A DNA stretch of 51,012 nucleotides from Bradyrhizobium sp. NAS96.2 (GCF_001908235.1 NZ_LGHK01000159.1:1-51012); one strand, 5' to 3'. Shown: positions 34,216-42,887, counted from the stretch's first letter. Notes: a model not told the origin generated them from the letters alone. Numbers and translations: made by a program.

Positions 34216-34994
34216 AACGTGCCCGGGAAAGCGCCGCCATCGAGCAGGATGTTCTGCCCGGTGATGAAGCCGGCCTTGTCGCCGCACAGGAAGGCGCAAG
34301 CGTAGCCGAATTCATCGGGACGGCCGAAGCGGCCGGCGGGATTCAGCTTGGCGCGCTCGCTCAGGACCTGGTCGGCCGAGATGCCGCGCTTTTCAGCCTC
34401 GGGCTTGGCGGTGCCGCGCAGACGGTCGGTGTCGAACGGGCCCGGCAGCAGGCCGTTGATGGTGACATTGTTGATCACGGTCTTGCGCGACAGGCCGGCG
34501 ACGAAGCCGGTGAGGCCGGCGCGCGCGCCGTTGGAGAGGCCGAGGATCTCGATTGGCGCCTTCACCGCCGCCGAGGTGATGTTGACGATGCGGCCGAACT
34601 TGCGCGCCATCATGCCGTCGACGGTCGCCTTGATCAGCTCGATCGGCGTCAGCATGTTGGCGTCGATCGCCTTGATCCAGTCGTCGCGGGTCCAGTTGCG
34701 GAAATCGCCGGGCGGCGGGCCGCCGGCATTGTTGATCAGGATGTCCGGCTCGGGGCAGGCCTTGAGCACGGCTTCGCGGCCTGCGGGGGTCGTGATGTCG
34801 CCGACGATCTCGGTGACCGTGATGGACGGATGCGCCTTGCGGATCTCGTCGGCGGTCTGCTTCAGCGCTTCGGCGCCGCGCGCCGTCAGCGTGACATGCA
34901 CGCCCTCATTGGCGAGCGCGATCGCGCAGGCGCGGCCCAGTCCCTTGCTCGATGCGCAGACGATGGCCCGGCGGCCTTTGATTCCAAGATCCAC
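34212..34994 (-). CDS. short-chain dehydrogenase/reductase family protein lacking the YxxxK motif
   Basis: SDR-fold protein (260 aa): cofactor loop CASSKGLGRA, NNAGG, DANMLTP, and C-terminal GQNILLDGGAFPG are all SDR-like. At the catalytic position, after NITSAAVKAPIEILG, where YxxxK is expected, the sequence is LSNGARAGL: Tyr is replaced by Ser and Lys by Arg. Several FabG-annotated SDRs share this SNxxR variant, but its chemistry is not established. The start is GTG (34994) with CAGGGAG before it. It is coupled to the quinone reductase-like gene and may use the same substrate. Confidence 0.88.
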   Translation of the reverse strand: MDLGIKGRRAIVCASSKGLGRACAIALANEGVHVTLTARGAEALKQTADEIRKAHPSITVTEIVGDITTPAGREAVLKACPEPDILINNAGGPPPGDFRNWTRDDWIKAIDANMLTPIELIKATVDGMMARKFGRIVNITSAAVKAPIEILGLSNGARAGLTGFVAGLSRKTVINNVTINGLLPGPFDTDRLRGTAKPEAEKRGISADQVLSERAKLNPAGRFGRPDEFGYACAFLCGDKAGFITGQNILLDGGAFPGTL

Positions 34995-35144
34995 GGTTCA
35001 CTCCCTGTGATGTCGGGTAGGTTTGTAAAGGTTTGATGGCCCCATTCTAGCCAAGCTCGGCCGCGCCGATAAGGGACGTGCAATGCATAAGTGCATGCCG
35101 GGCAGGAACGGGCGGGTCAACTCAATTGGCCACAACTCAATCGG

Positions 35145-35660
35145 CTAGATGCGCTGCTCGCGCCGCAGCCGCTCGATCGCCATGGTGGCTTCGGGCGGCA
35201 GCGAGCGGAATCCGGCCTGTCCGGCCGCGGAGAACAGCGGCCGCAATTGCGATCCGTTGAGGAACTGCGGCTGCCTGGCCAGCGGCACCAGCTGATCGAA
35301 CACCAGCACCAGCGTGGTCACGACGAGCCCGACCCTGATCGCGCCGAGCAGCGCACCGCCGAGGCGGTCGCCGATCCCGATGTCCGACCCGATGGCGTCG
35401 TCGAGCATGGTGCGCGCCATTTTCCCGAGAATGACGCCGATCAGGAGGAACAGGCCGAACAGCAGCACGCCGTTGGGCGGAAAGGGCGAGGATGGCAGCG
35501 TCGCGATGTGGGGCCCGATCATCGCCAGCGCGGCGACCGCGAGCGGCATCGCGACGAGATAGGCGAGGATCGTGACCGCGCTGCGCAGTAGGCCGGTCGT
35601 GAAGCCAGTCACGACCGCGAACAACAAGCCGAGGGTCACGGCGGCATCGAAGAGGTTCAT
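35145..35660 (-). CDS. CvpA family membrane protein
   Basis: A 171-aa inner-membrane protein with four hydrophobic segments, opening MNLFDAAVTLGLLFAVVTGFTTGLLRSAVTILAYLVAMPLAVAAL, typical of CvpA (colicin V production) proteins, and the later DRLGGALLGAIRVGLVVTTLVLVF. The cytoplasmic C-terminal tail is Arg-rich (ERLRREQRI). The start at 35660 is chosen because the hydrophobic helix begins directly; an in-frame ATG 27 codons upstream overlaps the divergent promoter. Function: membrane or envelope homeostasis by family; not tied to neighbours. Confidence 0.82.
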   Translation of the reverse strand: MNLFDAAVTLGLLFAVVTGFTTGLLRSAVTILAYLVAMPLAVAALAMIGPHIATLPSSPFPPNGVLLFGLFLLIGVILGKMARTMLDDAIGSDIGIGDRLGGALLGAIRVGLVVTTLVLVFDQLVPLARQPQFLNGSQLRPLFSAAGQAGFRSLPPEATMAIERLRREQRI

Positions 35661-35769
35661 GGAGGAAATTCCCGCCCCAATCTCCTGCGGGCGCCCTGGT
35701 TGATCAAACGTGCTTACATCAGGGACAATTGTCGCTATCAATCGTCCGCTTCAATCCGGGAACCTGTCG

Positions 35770-36531
35770 ATGTCCGACCTATTCGATGTCAGTAAAGAAA
35801 TCATCCTCATCACCGGCGCCTCGCAGGGGCTCGGGCGGCAATTCGCCCGCGTGCTGGCGGCGCGCGGCGCTGCGGTGGTGCTGGCGGCGCGCCAGACCGC
35901 GAAGCTGAAAGACCTCGCTGAGGAGATCAACGCCAAGGGCGGTCGTGCCGCCGCGGTGCAGATGGACGTCGCGGATATTTCCGGCATCGCGAAAGCGCTC
36001 GACGCGGCGGAAGCCGCACTCGGTCCGATCACGGTCCTGATCAACAATGCCGGCATCGCGATCGAGAAGCTGTCGACCGAACAGACCGAGGCGGATTGGG
36101 ACGCGGTGATCAGCGCCAATCTGAAGGGCGCCTATTTCCTCTCGACCGAACTTGCGCGGCGCATGATCCTGCGCAAGCAGCCGGGCAACATCGTCAATGT
36201 CGCCTCGGTGCTCGGGCAGGGCGTGCTGAAAGCGGTGTCGCCCTATGCGATCTCCAAGGCCGGCATGATCCAGGGCACCAAGGCGATGGCGCTGGAGCTC
36301 GCCGGCAACAACATCCGCGTCAACGCGTTGGCGCCGGGCTACATCGACACCGAGATGAACCATGATTTCTGGTCGACGCCGGCAGGCGAACGACTGGCAA
36401 AGCGGATTCCGCAGCGCCGGGTCGGCGCCGAGTCCGATCTCGACGGCGCGATCATGCTGCTGGCGTCGAACGCCTCGCGCTACATGACCGGCACCGTGGT
36501 GACGGTCGATGGCGGGTTCTTGCTGAATTGA
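35770..36531 (+). CDS. SDR family oxidoreductase, FabG/gluconate dehydrogenase-like
   Basis: Classical SDR (253 aa): nucleotide loop ITGASQGLGRQFA, DVAD, INNAGIA, catalytic Ser in NVASVLGQGV, YAISK active-site motif, NALAPGYIDTEMN, and GTVVTVDGGFLLN. All catalytic residues are intact, unlike the SDR at 34.2 kb. Starts at 35770 without a strong Shine-Dalgarno. It is divergent from cvpA and convergent with the GMC gene. Substrate not identifiable. Confidence 0.9.
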   Translation: MSDLFDVSKEIILITGASQGLGRQFARVLAARGAAVVLAARQTAKLKDLAEEINAKGGRAAAVQMDVADISGIAKALDAAEAALGPITVLINNAGIAIEKLSTEQTEADWDAVISANLKGAYFLSTELARRMILRKQPGNIVNVASVLGQGVLKAVSPYAISKAGMIQGTKAMALELAGNNIRVNALAPGYIDTEMNHDFWSTPAGERLAKRIPQRRVGAESDLDGAIMLLASNASRYMTGTVVTVDGGFLLN

Positions 36532-36538
36532 CGCATTT

Positions 36539-36616
36539 GTAGCCCGTATGGAGCGCAGCGAAATCCGGGGAGTACGCGCGAAGATCCCGGATTACGCTTC
36601 GCTCCATCCGGGCTAC
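36539..36616. repeat. palindromic repeat, GTAGCCCGGATGGAGCG family (copy 2)
   Basis: Arms GTAGCCCGTATGGAGCGCAG and complement ending CCATCCGGGCTAC, slightly diverged from copy 1 at 15189-15277. Lies 7 bp after the SDR stop in a convergent intergenic region. Confidence 0.88.
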
Positions 36617-36638
36617 GATCTCTTTGTTTCTTTCCACG

Positions 36639-36723
36639 CGTCATTGCGAGCGAAGCGAAGCAATCCATGTCTCTGCTTGCGGAGAGCATGGATTGCTTCG
36701 TCGCTTTGCTCCTCGCAATGACG
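36639..36723. repeat. palindromic repeat, CGTCATTGCGAG family (copy 3)
   Basis: Arms CGTCATTGCGAGCGAAGCGA and complement ending CTCGCAATGACG. Tandem neighbour of the other repeat family, 22 bp away, between convergent genes. Confidence 0.9.
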
Positions 36724-36742
36724 GCGCAGGTCGTGCCGCCCG

Positions 36743-38350
36743 TCACCCCGCCCGCGCCTCCGCCCTGATCATGTCGGCGGCCTTCTCGCCGATCATGATG
36801 GTCGGCGCGTTGGTGTTGCCGCCGATCAAGGTCGGCATGATCGAGGCATCGACCACGCGCAGGCCTTCGAGCCCGTGCACGCGCAGCTTCGGATCGACCA
36901 CCGCGAGCGGATCATTGGTGCCCATCTTGCAGGTGCCGACCGGGTGATAGACGGTGTCGGAGCGCGCCCGCAGGATGCCGCGGATGTCATCGTCGGTGCG
37001 GACATCTGCTGTGAACATGTCCTTCTGCTGCAGCGCGCGCAGCGCCGGCGTGTCGAGCAGCCGCTTCGTCATCTTGAAGCCCGCGACCATGGTCTCGACG
37101 TCGCTGTCCTCGCCGAAGAAATTCGGATCGATCGCGGGAGCTGCCAGGGGATCGGCGCTGTTCAGCCACACGCTGCCGCGGCTGGCCGGGCGCAGCAGGC
37201 AGACATGGCAGGAGAAGCCGGTGCCCCAGCGCGGCTTGCGGCCGTGGTCTTCCACCATGGCCGTGCAGAAATGCAGCTGGATGTCGGGGACGTCGAGCTC
37301 AGGCCGCGTCTTCAGGAAGCCGCCGCATTCGGCGACGTTCGAGGTCATCGGGCCGCGCCGCTCACGCCGGTATTGCCCGATCCCCTTGATGATCCGCCCG
37401 ATCCCGCTCCACGACAGTCCCGAGAAATAGGGTGCATCGGAGGCGAAGCCGAACACGAAATCCGGATGATCCTGCAGGTTCTGTCCGACACCCGGCAGAT
37501 GATGCACGCTGGCGATCCCGTGCTTGCCGAGCGCCGCAGCGTCGCCGATGCCCGACAGCATCATCAATTGCGGCGACTGGAACGCACCGGCCGAGAGGAT
37601 GACCTCGCGCTTTGCGCGCAGCACCTTCTTCTCCTTGCCTTGCATGTATTCGACGGCGACGGCACGCTTGCCCTCGAAGATGATGCGGGTCGCCTGCGCC
37701 TGCGTCTCGATGCGCAGATTGGGCCGGCGGCCCATGTGAGGATGGATATAGCCGCGCGCTGCGCTCCAGCGCTCGCCATTCCGCTGGGTCACCTGGTAGA
37801 TGCCGAGGCCTTCCTGTTCGGCGCCGTTGAAATCGTCGCGGATCCGGAACTGCGCCTCGCGCGCGCCTTGCAGGAACATCTCCTTGACCGGATTGTCGGA
37901 CTGCAGGCCCGTGACGTTGAGCGGCCCGCCCTTGCCGTGATATTCGCCGTCGAGTTCGGTGTTGTGCTCTGAACGCTTGAAATAGGGCAGGACGTCGGCG
38001 TAGCTCCAGCCGGTGTTGCCAAGCGAAGCCCACTGGTCGTAGTCGGCACGATGGCCGCGGATATAGACCATGGCATTGATGGCCGAGGAGCCGCCGAGGC
38101 CCTTGCCGCGCGGCTGATAGCCGATGCGGCCGTTCAAGCCCTTCTGCGGCACCGTGTCGAACGCCCAGTTGTTGAGCTTGCTCGAGAGCATCAGAATGAT
38201 GGCGCCGGGCGTGGTCACCACCCAATTGTCGTTCTTACCGCCGGCATCGAGCACCGCCACCGAGGTCGCCGGATCCTCCGACAACCGCCCCGCCACCGCG
38301 CAGCCGCCGGAGCCTGCGCCCACCACCACGAAATCGTATGTGTCAGTCAC
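36743..38350 (-). CDS. GMC family oxidoreductase (choline/alcohol dehydrogenase-like)
   Basis: FAD-dependent alcohol oxidoreductase of the glucose-methanol-choline family (535 aa). FAD motif VVVGAGSGGCAVAGRLSED, PROSITE-type GMC signature PRGKGLGGSSAINAMVYIRG, second signature GAFQSPQLMMLSGIG, active-site His in YHPVGTCKMG, and final NTNAPTIMIGEKAAD. Start is GTG at 38350, preceded by AGGGGGAAAC; the frame runs open into the upstream repeat, which would give a false extension. It is transcribed in the same direction as the aldehyde dehydrogenase upstream, so an alcohol-to-aldehyde-to-acid pair is plausible. Alcohol unknown. Confidence 0.92.
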   Translation of the reverse strand: MTDTYDFVVVGAGSGGCAVAGRLSEDPATSVAVLDAGGKNDNWVVTTPGAIILMLSSKLNNWAFDTVPQKGLNGRIGYQPRGKGLGGSSAINAMVYIRGHRADYDQWASLGNTGWSYADVLPYFKRSEHNTELDGEYHGKGGPLNVTGLQSDNPVKEMFLQGAREAQFRIRDDFNGAEQEGLGIYQVTQRNGERWSAARGYIHPHMGRRPNLRIETQAQATRIIFEGKRAVAVEYMQGKEKKVLRAKREVILSAGAFQSPQLMMLSGIGDAAALGKHGIASVHHLPGVGQNLQDHPDFVFGFASDAPYFSGLSWSGIGRIIKGIGQYRRERRGPMTSNVAECGGFLKTRPELDVPDIQLHFCTAMVEDHGRKPRWGTGFSCHVCLLRPASRGSVWLNSADPLAAPAIDPNFFGEDSDVETMVAGFKMTKRLLDTPALRALQQKDMFTADVRTDDDIRGILRARSDTVYHPVGTCKMGTNDPLAVVDPKLRVHGLEGLRVVDASIMPTLIGGNTNAPTIMIGEKAADMIRAEARAG

Positions 38351-38377
38351 GTATGTTTCCCCCTGGTCTTCGTTTTG

Positions 38378-38468
38378 CGTCATTGCGAGCGAAGCGAAGC
38401 AATCCACCGTTCCACAGCGGAAGCGCGGAAGCATGGATTGCTTCGTCGCTTCGCTCCTCGCAATGACG
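38378..38468. repeat. palindromic repeat, CGTCATTGCGAG family (copy 4)
   Basis: Arms CGTCATTGCGAGCGAAGCGA and complement ending CTCGCAATGACG, between the aldehyde dehydrogenase and the GMC oxidoreductase genes. Its position within a likely transcription unit could partially uncouple the two genes. Confidence 0.9.
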
Positions 38469-38478
38469 CCCTTGGATA

Positions 38479-39912
38479 TTACGACAACAGCCGCATCAGC
38501 TTCTCCAGCCGCGCGACCTTCGCGCCGTAAGGCGGATAGAGATCGGCCAGCCGGTTGAAGCGCGAGCGGTAGAACACCGGCTTCAGCTTGGTCAGCGTCT
38601 TGAATCCCCATTCGCCGTGATAGGCGCCGCTGCCGGACGCGCCGACGCCGCCCATCGGCTGATAGGCCTGCGCGAAATGGAACAGGCAGTCATTGACGGT
38701 GACGCCGCCGGACACCGTGCGCGCCAGCACCGTGTCGCGGGCGGCGTTGTCGGTGCCGAACCAGTACAGCGCCAGCGGGCGGTCGCGTCTGTTGATGAAG
38801 GCGATCGCCTCCATTGCGTCGCGCGTGCCCACGACCGGCAGCAGCGGCCCGAAGATCTCCTCCTGCATCACGGTCATCTCGGGCGTCGCGTCGACGATGA
38901 CGGTCGGCGGGAATTTGCGCCGCTCCTTCCACTCGGGATCGTTCGGCGCCGCCGGCTGCATGATGGTCGCGCCCTTCGCAGCGGCGTCGGCGACGAGGCC
39001 CTCGAGCCGCGCGTAGTGCCGGTCCGAGACGATCGAGGTGTAGTCGGGATTTTTGGGATCGGTGCCGAACATGTGCTGCATGTGGCCCTGCAGCCGCATC
39101 GCGAACGGCTGCATGGAGGCTTGCGGCACCAGCGCGTAATCGGGCGCGATGCAGGTCTGGCCGGCATTGAGCAGCTTGCCGTAGGCGATGCGTTGCGCGG
39201 CCTCATCGATGTCGGCGGAGCCGTCGACGATCGCGGGCGATTTGCCGCCGAGCTCGAGCGTCACCGGCGTGAGGTTGCGGCCGGCGGCCTCCGCGACCAG
39301 CCGGCCGATTCGGGTCGAGCCGGTGAAGATCAGATGATCGAACGGCAGCGCGGCAAAGGCCTTTGCGATGTCGTCGTCGATATCGGTGACCGCGAGCTCG
39401 GCGGTGTCGAATTTCTTCGCGATCGCCTCCATCAGCAATTCGGAGAACCGCGGCACCAGCTCGCTCGGCTGGATGATGGCGCTGTTGCCGGCCGCGATCG
39501 CCGCGACCGCGGGCGCCAGCGTCAGCTGCAGCGGATAATTCCACGGCGCTATGATTCCGATCACGCCGAGCGGCTGCGGGATCAGCCGGTTTTTGGCCGG
39601 CGCGAACTGGACCGTGGTCGGGATCCTCTCGGGCGCCATCCAGCCCTTGAGGTGCTTGGCGGCGTGCTTGATCTCGCCGAGCACCAGCATGGTCTCGGCA
39701 ATCGCGGTCTCGACGGTGGAGCGGTGGCCGAAATCGGCCGAGATCGCCGCCTCGAATCGCGCCTCGTTCTCGGTCAGCGCGGCGCGCAGGCGGCGCAGGC
39801 GGTCCAGCCTCGCCTGCAAGGTCGGCGCCGGCTCGCTGCGCGACAGCTCGAATTGGCGGTGAAAGACCTCCTCAAGCGCGTACAGCCCCGGGCTCTTCAA
39901 TGGCCGGTCCAT
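38479..39912 (-). CDS. coniferyl-aldehyde dehydrogenase-type aldehyde dehydrogenase
   Basis: NAD(P)-dependent aldehyde dehydrogenase (477 aa). General base Glu220 (LELGGKSP) and nucleophile Cys254 (NAGQTCIAPDY) are present, with GVIGIIAPWNYPLQL, FTGSTRIGRLVAEAA and EEIFGPLLPVVG. The length, the GQTCIAPDY variant and the C-terminal SRFNRLADLYPPYG place it in the coniferyl-aldehyde/fatty-aldehyde (CalB/ALDH3-like) group. GAGGGGAAA lies before the ATG. It is probably cotranscribed with the GMC oxidoreductase. The natural aldehyde could be aromatic or aliphatic. Confidence 0.92.
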   Translation of the reverse strand: MDRPLKSPGLYALEEVFHRQFELSRSEPAPTLQARLDRLRRLRAALTENEARFEAAISADFGHRSTVETAIAETMLVLGEIKHAAKHLKGWMAPERIPTTVQFAPAKNRLIPQPLGVIGIIAPWNYPLQLTLAPAVAAIAAGNSAIIQPSELVPRFSELLMEAIAKKFDTAELAVTDIDDDIAKAFAALPFDHLIFTGSTRIGRLVAEAAGRNLTPVTLELGGKSPAIVDGSADIDEAAQRIAYGKLLNAGQTCIAPDYALVPQASMQPFAMRLQGHMQHMFGTDPKNPDYTSIVSDRHYARLEGLVADAAAKGATIMQPAAPNDPEWKERRKFPPTVIVDATPEMTVMQEEIFGPLLPVVGTRDAMEAIAFINRRDRPLALYWFGTDNAARDTVLARTVSGGVTVNDCLFHFAQAYQPMGGVGASGSGAYHGEWGFKTLTKLKPVFYRSRFNRLADLYPPYGAKVARLEKLMRLLS

Positions 39913-40229
39913 TGGCGTTTCCCCTCGGATGACGTTTCCTTGACGGATTTTGTTGGCGCCAAGCTCCGCTTTTACGTGCGGTCTGGCAAGGCCCGGTTCC
40001 CGGCGGTAAAATTTGTCAGGAAAACCGGTGATTTGGACGTCACAAAATCCTCAAAAACCCGCATCCGGGGCTTTCCAAACCGTACTCACGTTGATACATA
40101 CCCCTCGCACCCGACGGCTTCGGCCCGGGTCGCCTTCTCAGGAAGCCCTCCGGACGGATCGATCGGCGCCATCTGATGCGTTGGCCGACCGGCTCGGGCA
40201 CTCTTTCTGCAAGGCATGCAACGGTTTAA
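39913..40229. other. intergenic region upstream of tRNA-fMet, no gene seen
   Basis: About 320 bp between the minus-strand aldehyde dehydrogenase and the plus-strand tRNA. Both promoters should be here, but I cannot fix -35/-10 boxes. Short open frames show no ribosome binding site or family. Confidence 0.4.
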
Positions 40230-40306
<77 letters not shown>

Positions 40307-40319
40307 AATTGGTACGAAG

Positions 40320-40352
40320 CCCCGGCAATCTTGATTGGTTGCCGGGGTTTTT
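40320..40352 (+). terminator. rho-independent terminator of tRNA-fMet
   Basis: Stem CCCCGGCAA (40320-40328) / TTGCCGGGG (40339-40347), 10-nt loop, five T (40348-40352). A diverged copy follows the second att-like repeat at about 47836-47869. Confidence 0.93.
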
Positions 40353-40375
40353 GCTGCCCGGTCGACCAGGCGACA

Positions 40376-41269
40376 TCACCCCGAACCCGACAACATCCTC
40401 TGGAAGATTTCCTCGATCGAATGTGGCGCAATGCCAAGCTCGGCGAATCCTGCCATCCGCGGCGATGACACGGTGTCGATCTGCATAAGCTCCACCTGAC
40501 TGCGCGTAAGGGGGAGACCAGGAAGGAATTCGGAGGCCCATGCCAGCGCGTCCCAAACGGCAAAAGGGACTGGGATCAGGAGAGGCGCGAGGCCCGCCTG
40601 ATGCGCGATCGCTCCCAGCAATTGCTCGTAAGAGTAGACGGTTGGGCCACCGAGCTCAAAGACCGCTGGCCGGCGCTCGGCTCGCTCCATGATCCAGGCA
40701 ACCGCTTCCGCAACGTCGTCCACATAGACCGGTTGCAATCTGGTCCGGCCGCGGCCGAACATCGGATAGATTGGAAGCTGACGAAGGAGCTTGAGGATGG
40801 TGCTGAGAAACGCGTCGTCCGGTCCGAACATCACAGCCGGACGGACGAGGCAAGCATCGGCGAATTCCGCACGGACCGCCTGCTCGCCTTCGCCGCGCAT
40901 TCGGATGTAGCTGGATGGCGAGGCGGCATCGGCTCCGATCCCCGACACCTGAACAAGCCGTTCGACTCCCGCCCGGTGGGCCTGGGCTGCCAACCGCCGA
41001 GCCGACTCGACGTGAACGGAGTAGAAGGTCTCCGGTCCGCGCTCGCAATAGAGGCTGACCGCATTGACGACTCCGTAGATGCCGACCAGCGCTTTCGCGA
41101 CGGATCGCTCGTCGTGAATGTCGGCCTCTACGGATTGAAGTCGTGGATTCTCCGGATCAGGTCGGCCCGGCCCTCCGTCCGGATGCCGTGACGCGATCCG
41201 GACGGCAAAATCGTGATCGAGCAGATGGCGGACGATCCGGCTGCCGAGAAAGCCGGTTCCGCCGAACAC
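40376..41269 (-). CDS. NDUFA9-like NAD(P)-binding extended-SDR protein
   Basis: Extended/atypical SDR (297 aa from the GTG) resembling complex I subunit NDUFA9 and related NAD-dependent epimerase-like proteins: FGGTGFLGSRIVRHLL nucleotide loop, RLVQVSGIGADAASPSSYIRMRGEGEQAV, RPAVMFGPDDAFL, PVYVDDVAEAV. From GTG 41269 the first beta-strand is cut short. A 7-codon-longer start at ACG (41290) has an ideal AAAGGAG and gives NGRSVTVFGGTGF, which fits the fold better, so the real start may be a rare ACG. No ATG/GTG/TTG is available in the remaining upstream frame. First gene inside the tRNA-flanked segment. Role in respiration is only suggested by the neighbouring oxidase. Confidence 0.85.
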   Translation of the reverse strand: MFGGTGFLGSRIVRHLLDHDFAVRIASRHPDGGPGRPDPENPRLQSVEADIHDERSVAKALVGIYGVVNAVSLYCERGPETFYSVHVESARRLAAQAHRAGVERLVQVSGIGADAASPSSYIRMRGEGEQAVRAEFADACLVRPAVMFGPDDAFLSTILKLLRQLPIYPMFGRGRTRLQPVYVDDVAEAVAWIMERAERRPAVFELGGPTVYSYEQLLGAIAHQAGLAPLLIPVPFAVWDALAWASEFLPGLPLTRSQVELMQIDTVSSPRMAGFAELGIAPHSIEEIFQRMLSGSG

Positions 41270-41302
41270 GGTGACGCTGCGACCGTTCGTGGCTGCTCCT
41301 TT

Positions 41303-41427
41303 AAAGCGCGATGAGATCTGGTTGAATCGTCATCGCGCTTTAGCCTGTTGTTTGAGCATGATCTCGGCGCAAACGCGAAGCGTTTGTCGCGAGGGAAAAC
41401 CGCTTCGCACTTTTCCGGATCATGCTC
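41303..41427. repeat. two adjacent palindromic elements (AAAGCGCGATGA and GAGCATGAT families)
   Basis: First: AAAGCGCGATGA (41303-41314) / TCATCGCGCTTT (41330-41341). Second: GAGCATGATC (41354-41363) ... GATCATGCTC (41418-41427), with an internal AAACGCGAAGCGTTT (41371-41385). It lies between two minus-strand genes; the first element abuts the Shine-Dalgarno of the NDUFA9-like gene and the second overlaps the stop of the DUF2189 gene. Confidence 0.85.
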
Positions 41428-42323
41428 TAGCGCTCGCGACTCCACGGGAAGAGAGAGGCCGGGAAATCTGCCGCGTAGCGGTGACCGATCGGCGGGCGAG
41501 GCTCTTCCTGCGGAGGATTCGGGTCAGGCTCCACCACCTTCCGGTAAAGATGCCAGCTGGCATGACCGAGCACCGGCAGAACGACGCAGAGACCGATGAA
41601 GAAAGGCAGTGAGCCCAATGCCAGCAGGACCGCAACGACCAGTCCCCAAACGGCCATCTCGACCGGATTCATCTTCACCGCGCGTATCGAGGTTCGGATC
41701 GCATCGATCGCTGTCGCGTGCTGGTCCAGCATCAGCGGGAACGAGACAACGCTGATGCACAACGCTGCCACTGCGAACAGGAAGCCGACGCCGCATCCGA
41801 CGATGATGAGGGTCCAGCCCTCGGACGTCGTCAGCACACGCTCCGCGAAATCGGGAATGCTCGCAGCCGGCGCATAGCCGAAGGTTGCGGTGTAGATCGC
41901 GTCCGCGGCGGCAATCCAGACCCCGAACAGAACGAACAGGAGGACGCCAAGTTCGAGCATCGCACCGAACGACGGCGCGCGCAGCACCTGCATCGCATCC
42001 CAGGCGCCTGGCTCCTCTCCGCGCTCGCGGCGGCGGCTCAGTTCGTAGAGACCGAGTGCGGCGAAGGGACCGATCAGGGTAAAGCCGGCCGCGAGCGGAA
42101 ACAGCAGCGGCAGTACCGAGTAGCCAATGACAAGTCTGAACAGGAACAGTCCGAGGACGGGATACATCACGCACAGGACGATGGCGTGGGTCGGAATGGC
42201 CTTGAAGTCCTCCCAGCCCAGGCGCAGCGCGTTGCCCAAGTCGGAAAGGCTGATCTTGCGAACGACATAGACGGTGGAGACACCAAACAAATGCAGTTTG
42301 GGTCTTGCGAAAACGGTGGTCAT
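41427..42323 (-). CDS. DUF2189 family membrane protein
   Basis: Integral membrane protein (298 aa) with about six hydrophobic spans and the DUF2189 pattern: KISLSDLGNALRLGWEDFKAIPTHAIVLCVMYPVLGLFL near the N-terminus, PLLFPLAAGFTLIGPFAALGLYELSRRRERGE, then FPLMLDQHATAIDAIRTSIRAVKMNPVEMAVWGLVVA and LPVLGHASWHLYRKVVEP. The polar C-terminus carries a Pro-rich stretch. Function is unknown. It is divergent from the cox operon, so a link to oxidase assembly or membrane redox state is possible. Start 42323 has GGAG nearby. Confidence 0.87.
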   Translation of the reverse strand: MTTVFARPKLHLFGVSTVYVVRKISLSDLGNALRLGWEDFKAIPTHAIVLCVMYPVLGLFLFRLVIGYSVLPLLFPLAAGFTLIGPFAALGLYELSRRRERGEEPGAWDAMQVLRAPSFGAMLELGVLLFVLFGVWIAAADAIYTATFGYAPAASIPDFAERVLTTSEGWTLIIVGCGVGFLFAVAALCISVVSFPLMLDQHATAIDAIRTSIRAVKMNPVEMAVWGLVVAVLLALGSLPFFIGLCVVLPVLGHASWHLYRKVVEPDPNPPQEEPRPPIGHRYAADFPASLFPWSRER

Positions 42324-42887
42324 GGCTCCGGTCTCCTTGCTCGTGGCCGCAGGTGAACGGAGCGCTTCAAAACGCACGCGTCCGCCTCATGCGCGAAAAT
42401 CGCGACTGAGTCCGGCAAATCAGGTTCAACGAGAAGGAGCTTGCCGGACGACATTCGTCGCAACCGGTACAGTGAAGTTAGTCCGATGCGCGGGAGAAGC
42501 AAGCGAACGATGCGGTCCGCGAAATCGTGCCTTCGCATCGCCCGGTTTTTGGCATCGCCCGGTTTTTGCGACGCACCATCGCCTGGTCGTGCCGAAAGGC
42601 GTTTGCCGACGCCCGGACGCCTTCGCCCCGACACGCGCCGGACGAGGGATGCAATCCACTCCTCTATTGACGCCTATTGACGCCGGGCCCGACGGGGACC
42701 ATTTTAAGTACGTGAACGCCCCCAGCTCCGATGCGATTGCGGTCGTGACGCTGACTCTTTGTCATGTCCGACCGGAAAAATGGGCGAGGCAAGAGGCGCG
42801 GTGATGGTGGACGTGACACCATCCCTTTGACGTGAGCTCCGCCCTTTCGTTCGTCTCCGTAGCCTTCAACGGCTGGGAGGATGAAGG
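42324..42887. promoter_or_regulatory. divergent regulatory region before the cox operon
   Basis: About 560 bp between DUF2189 (minus) and coxM (plus). It contains a tandem duplication GCATCGCCCGGTTTTT (42535-42550 and 42552-42567), a second short tandem CTATTGACGC x2 (42664-42683), and a perfect 7-bp inverted repeat GATGGTG-GACGTGA-CACCATC (42803-42823). TTGACG occurs several times, but no convincing -10 follows. Open frames here lack ribosome sites or recognisable domains. Confidence 0.45.

Noticed and set aside
42320..42804. Possible genes in the DUF2189-coxM gap
   Set aside because: Open frames on both strands overlap each other, lack ribosome sites and cross the tandem duplications.
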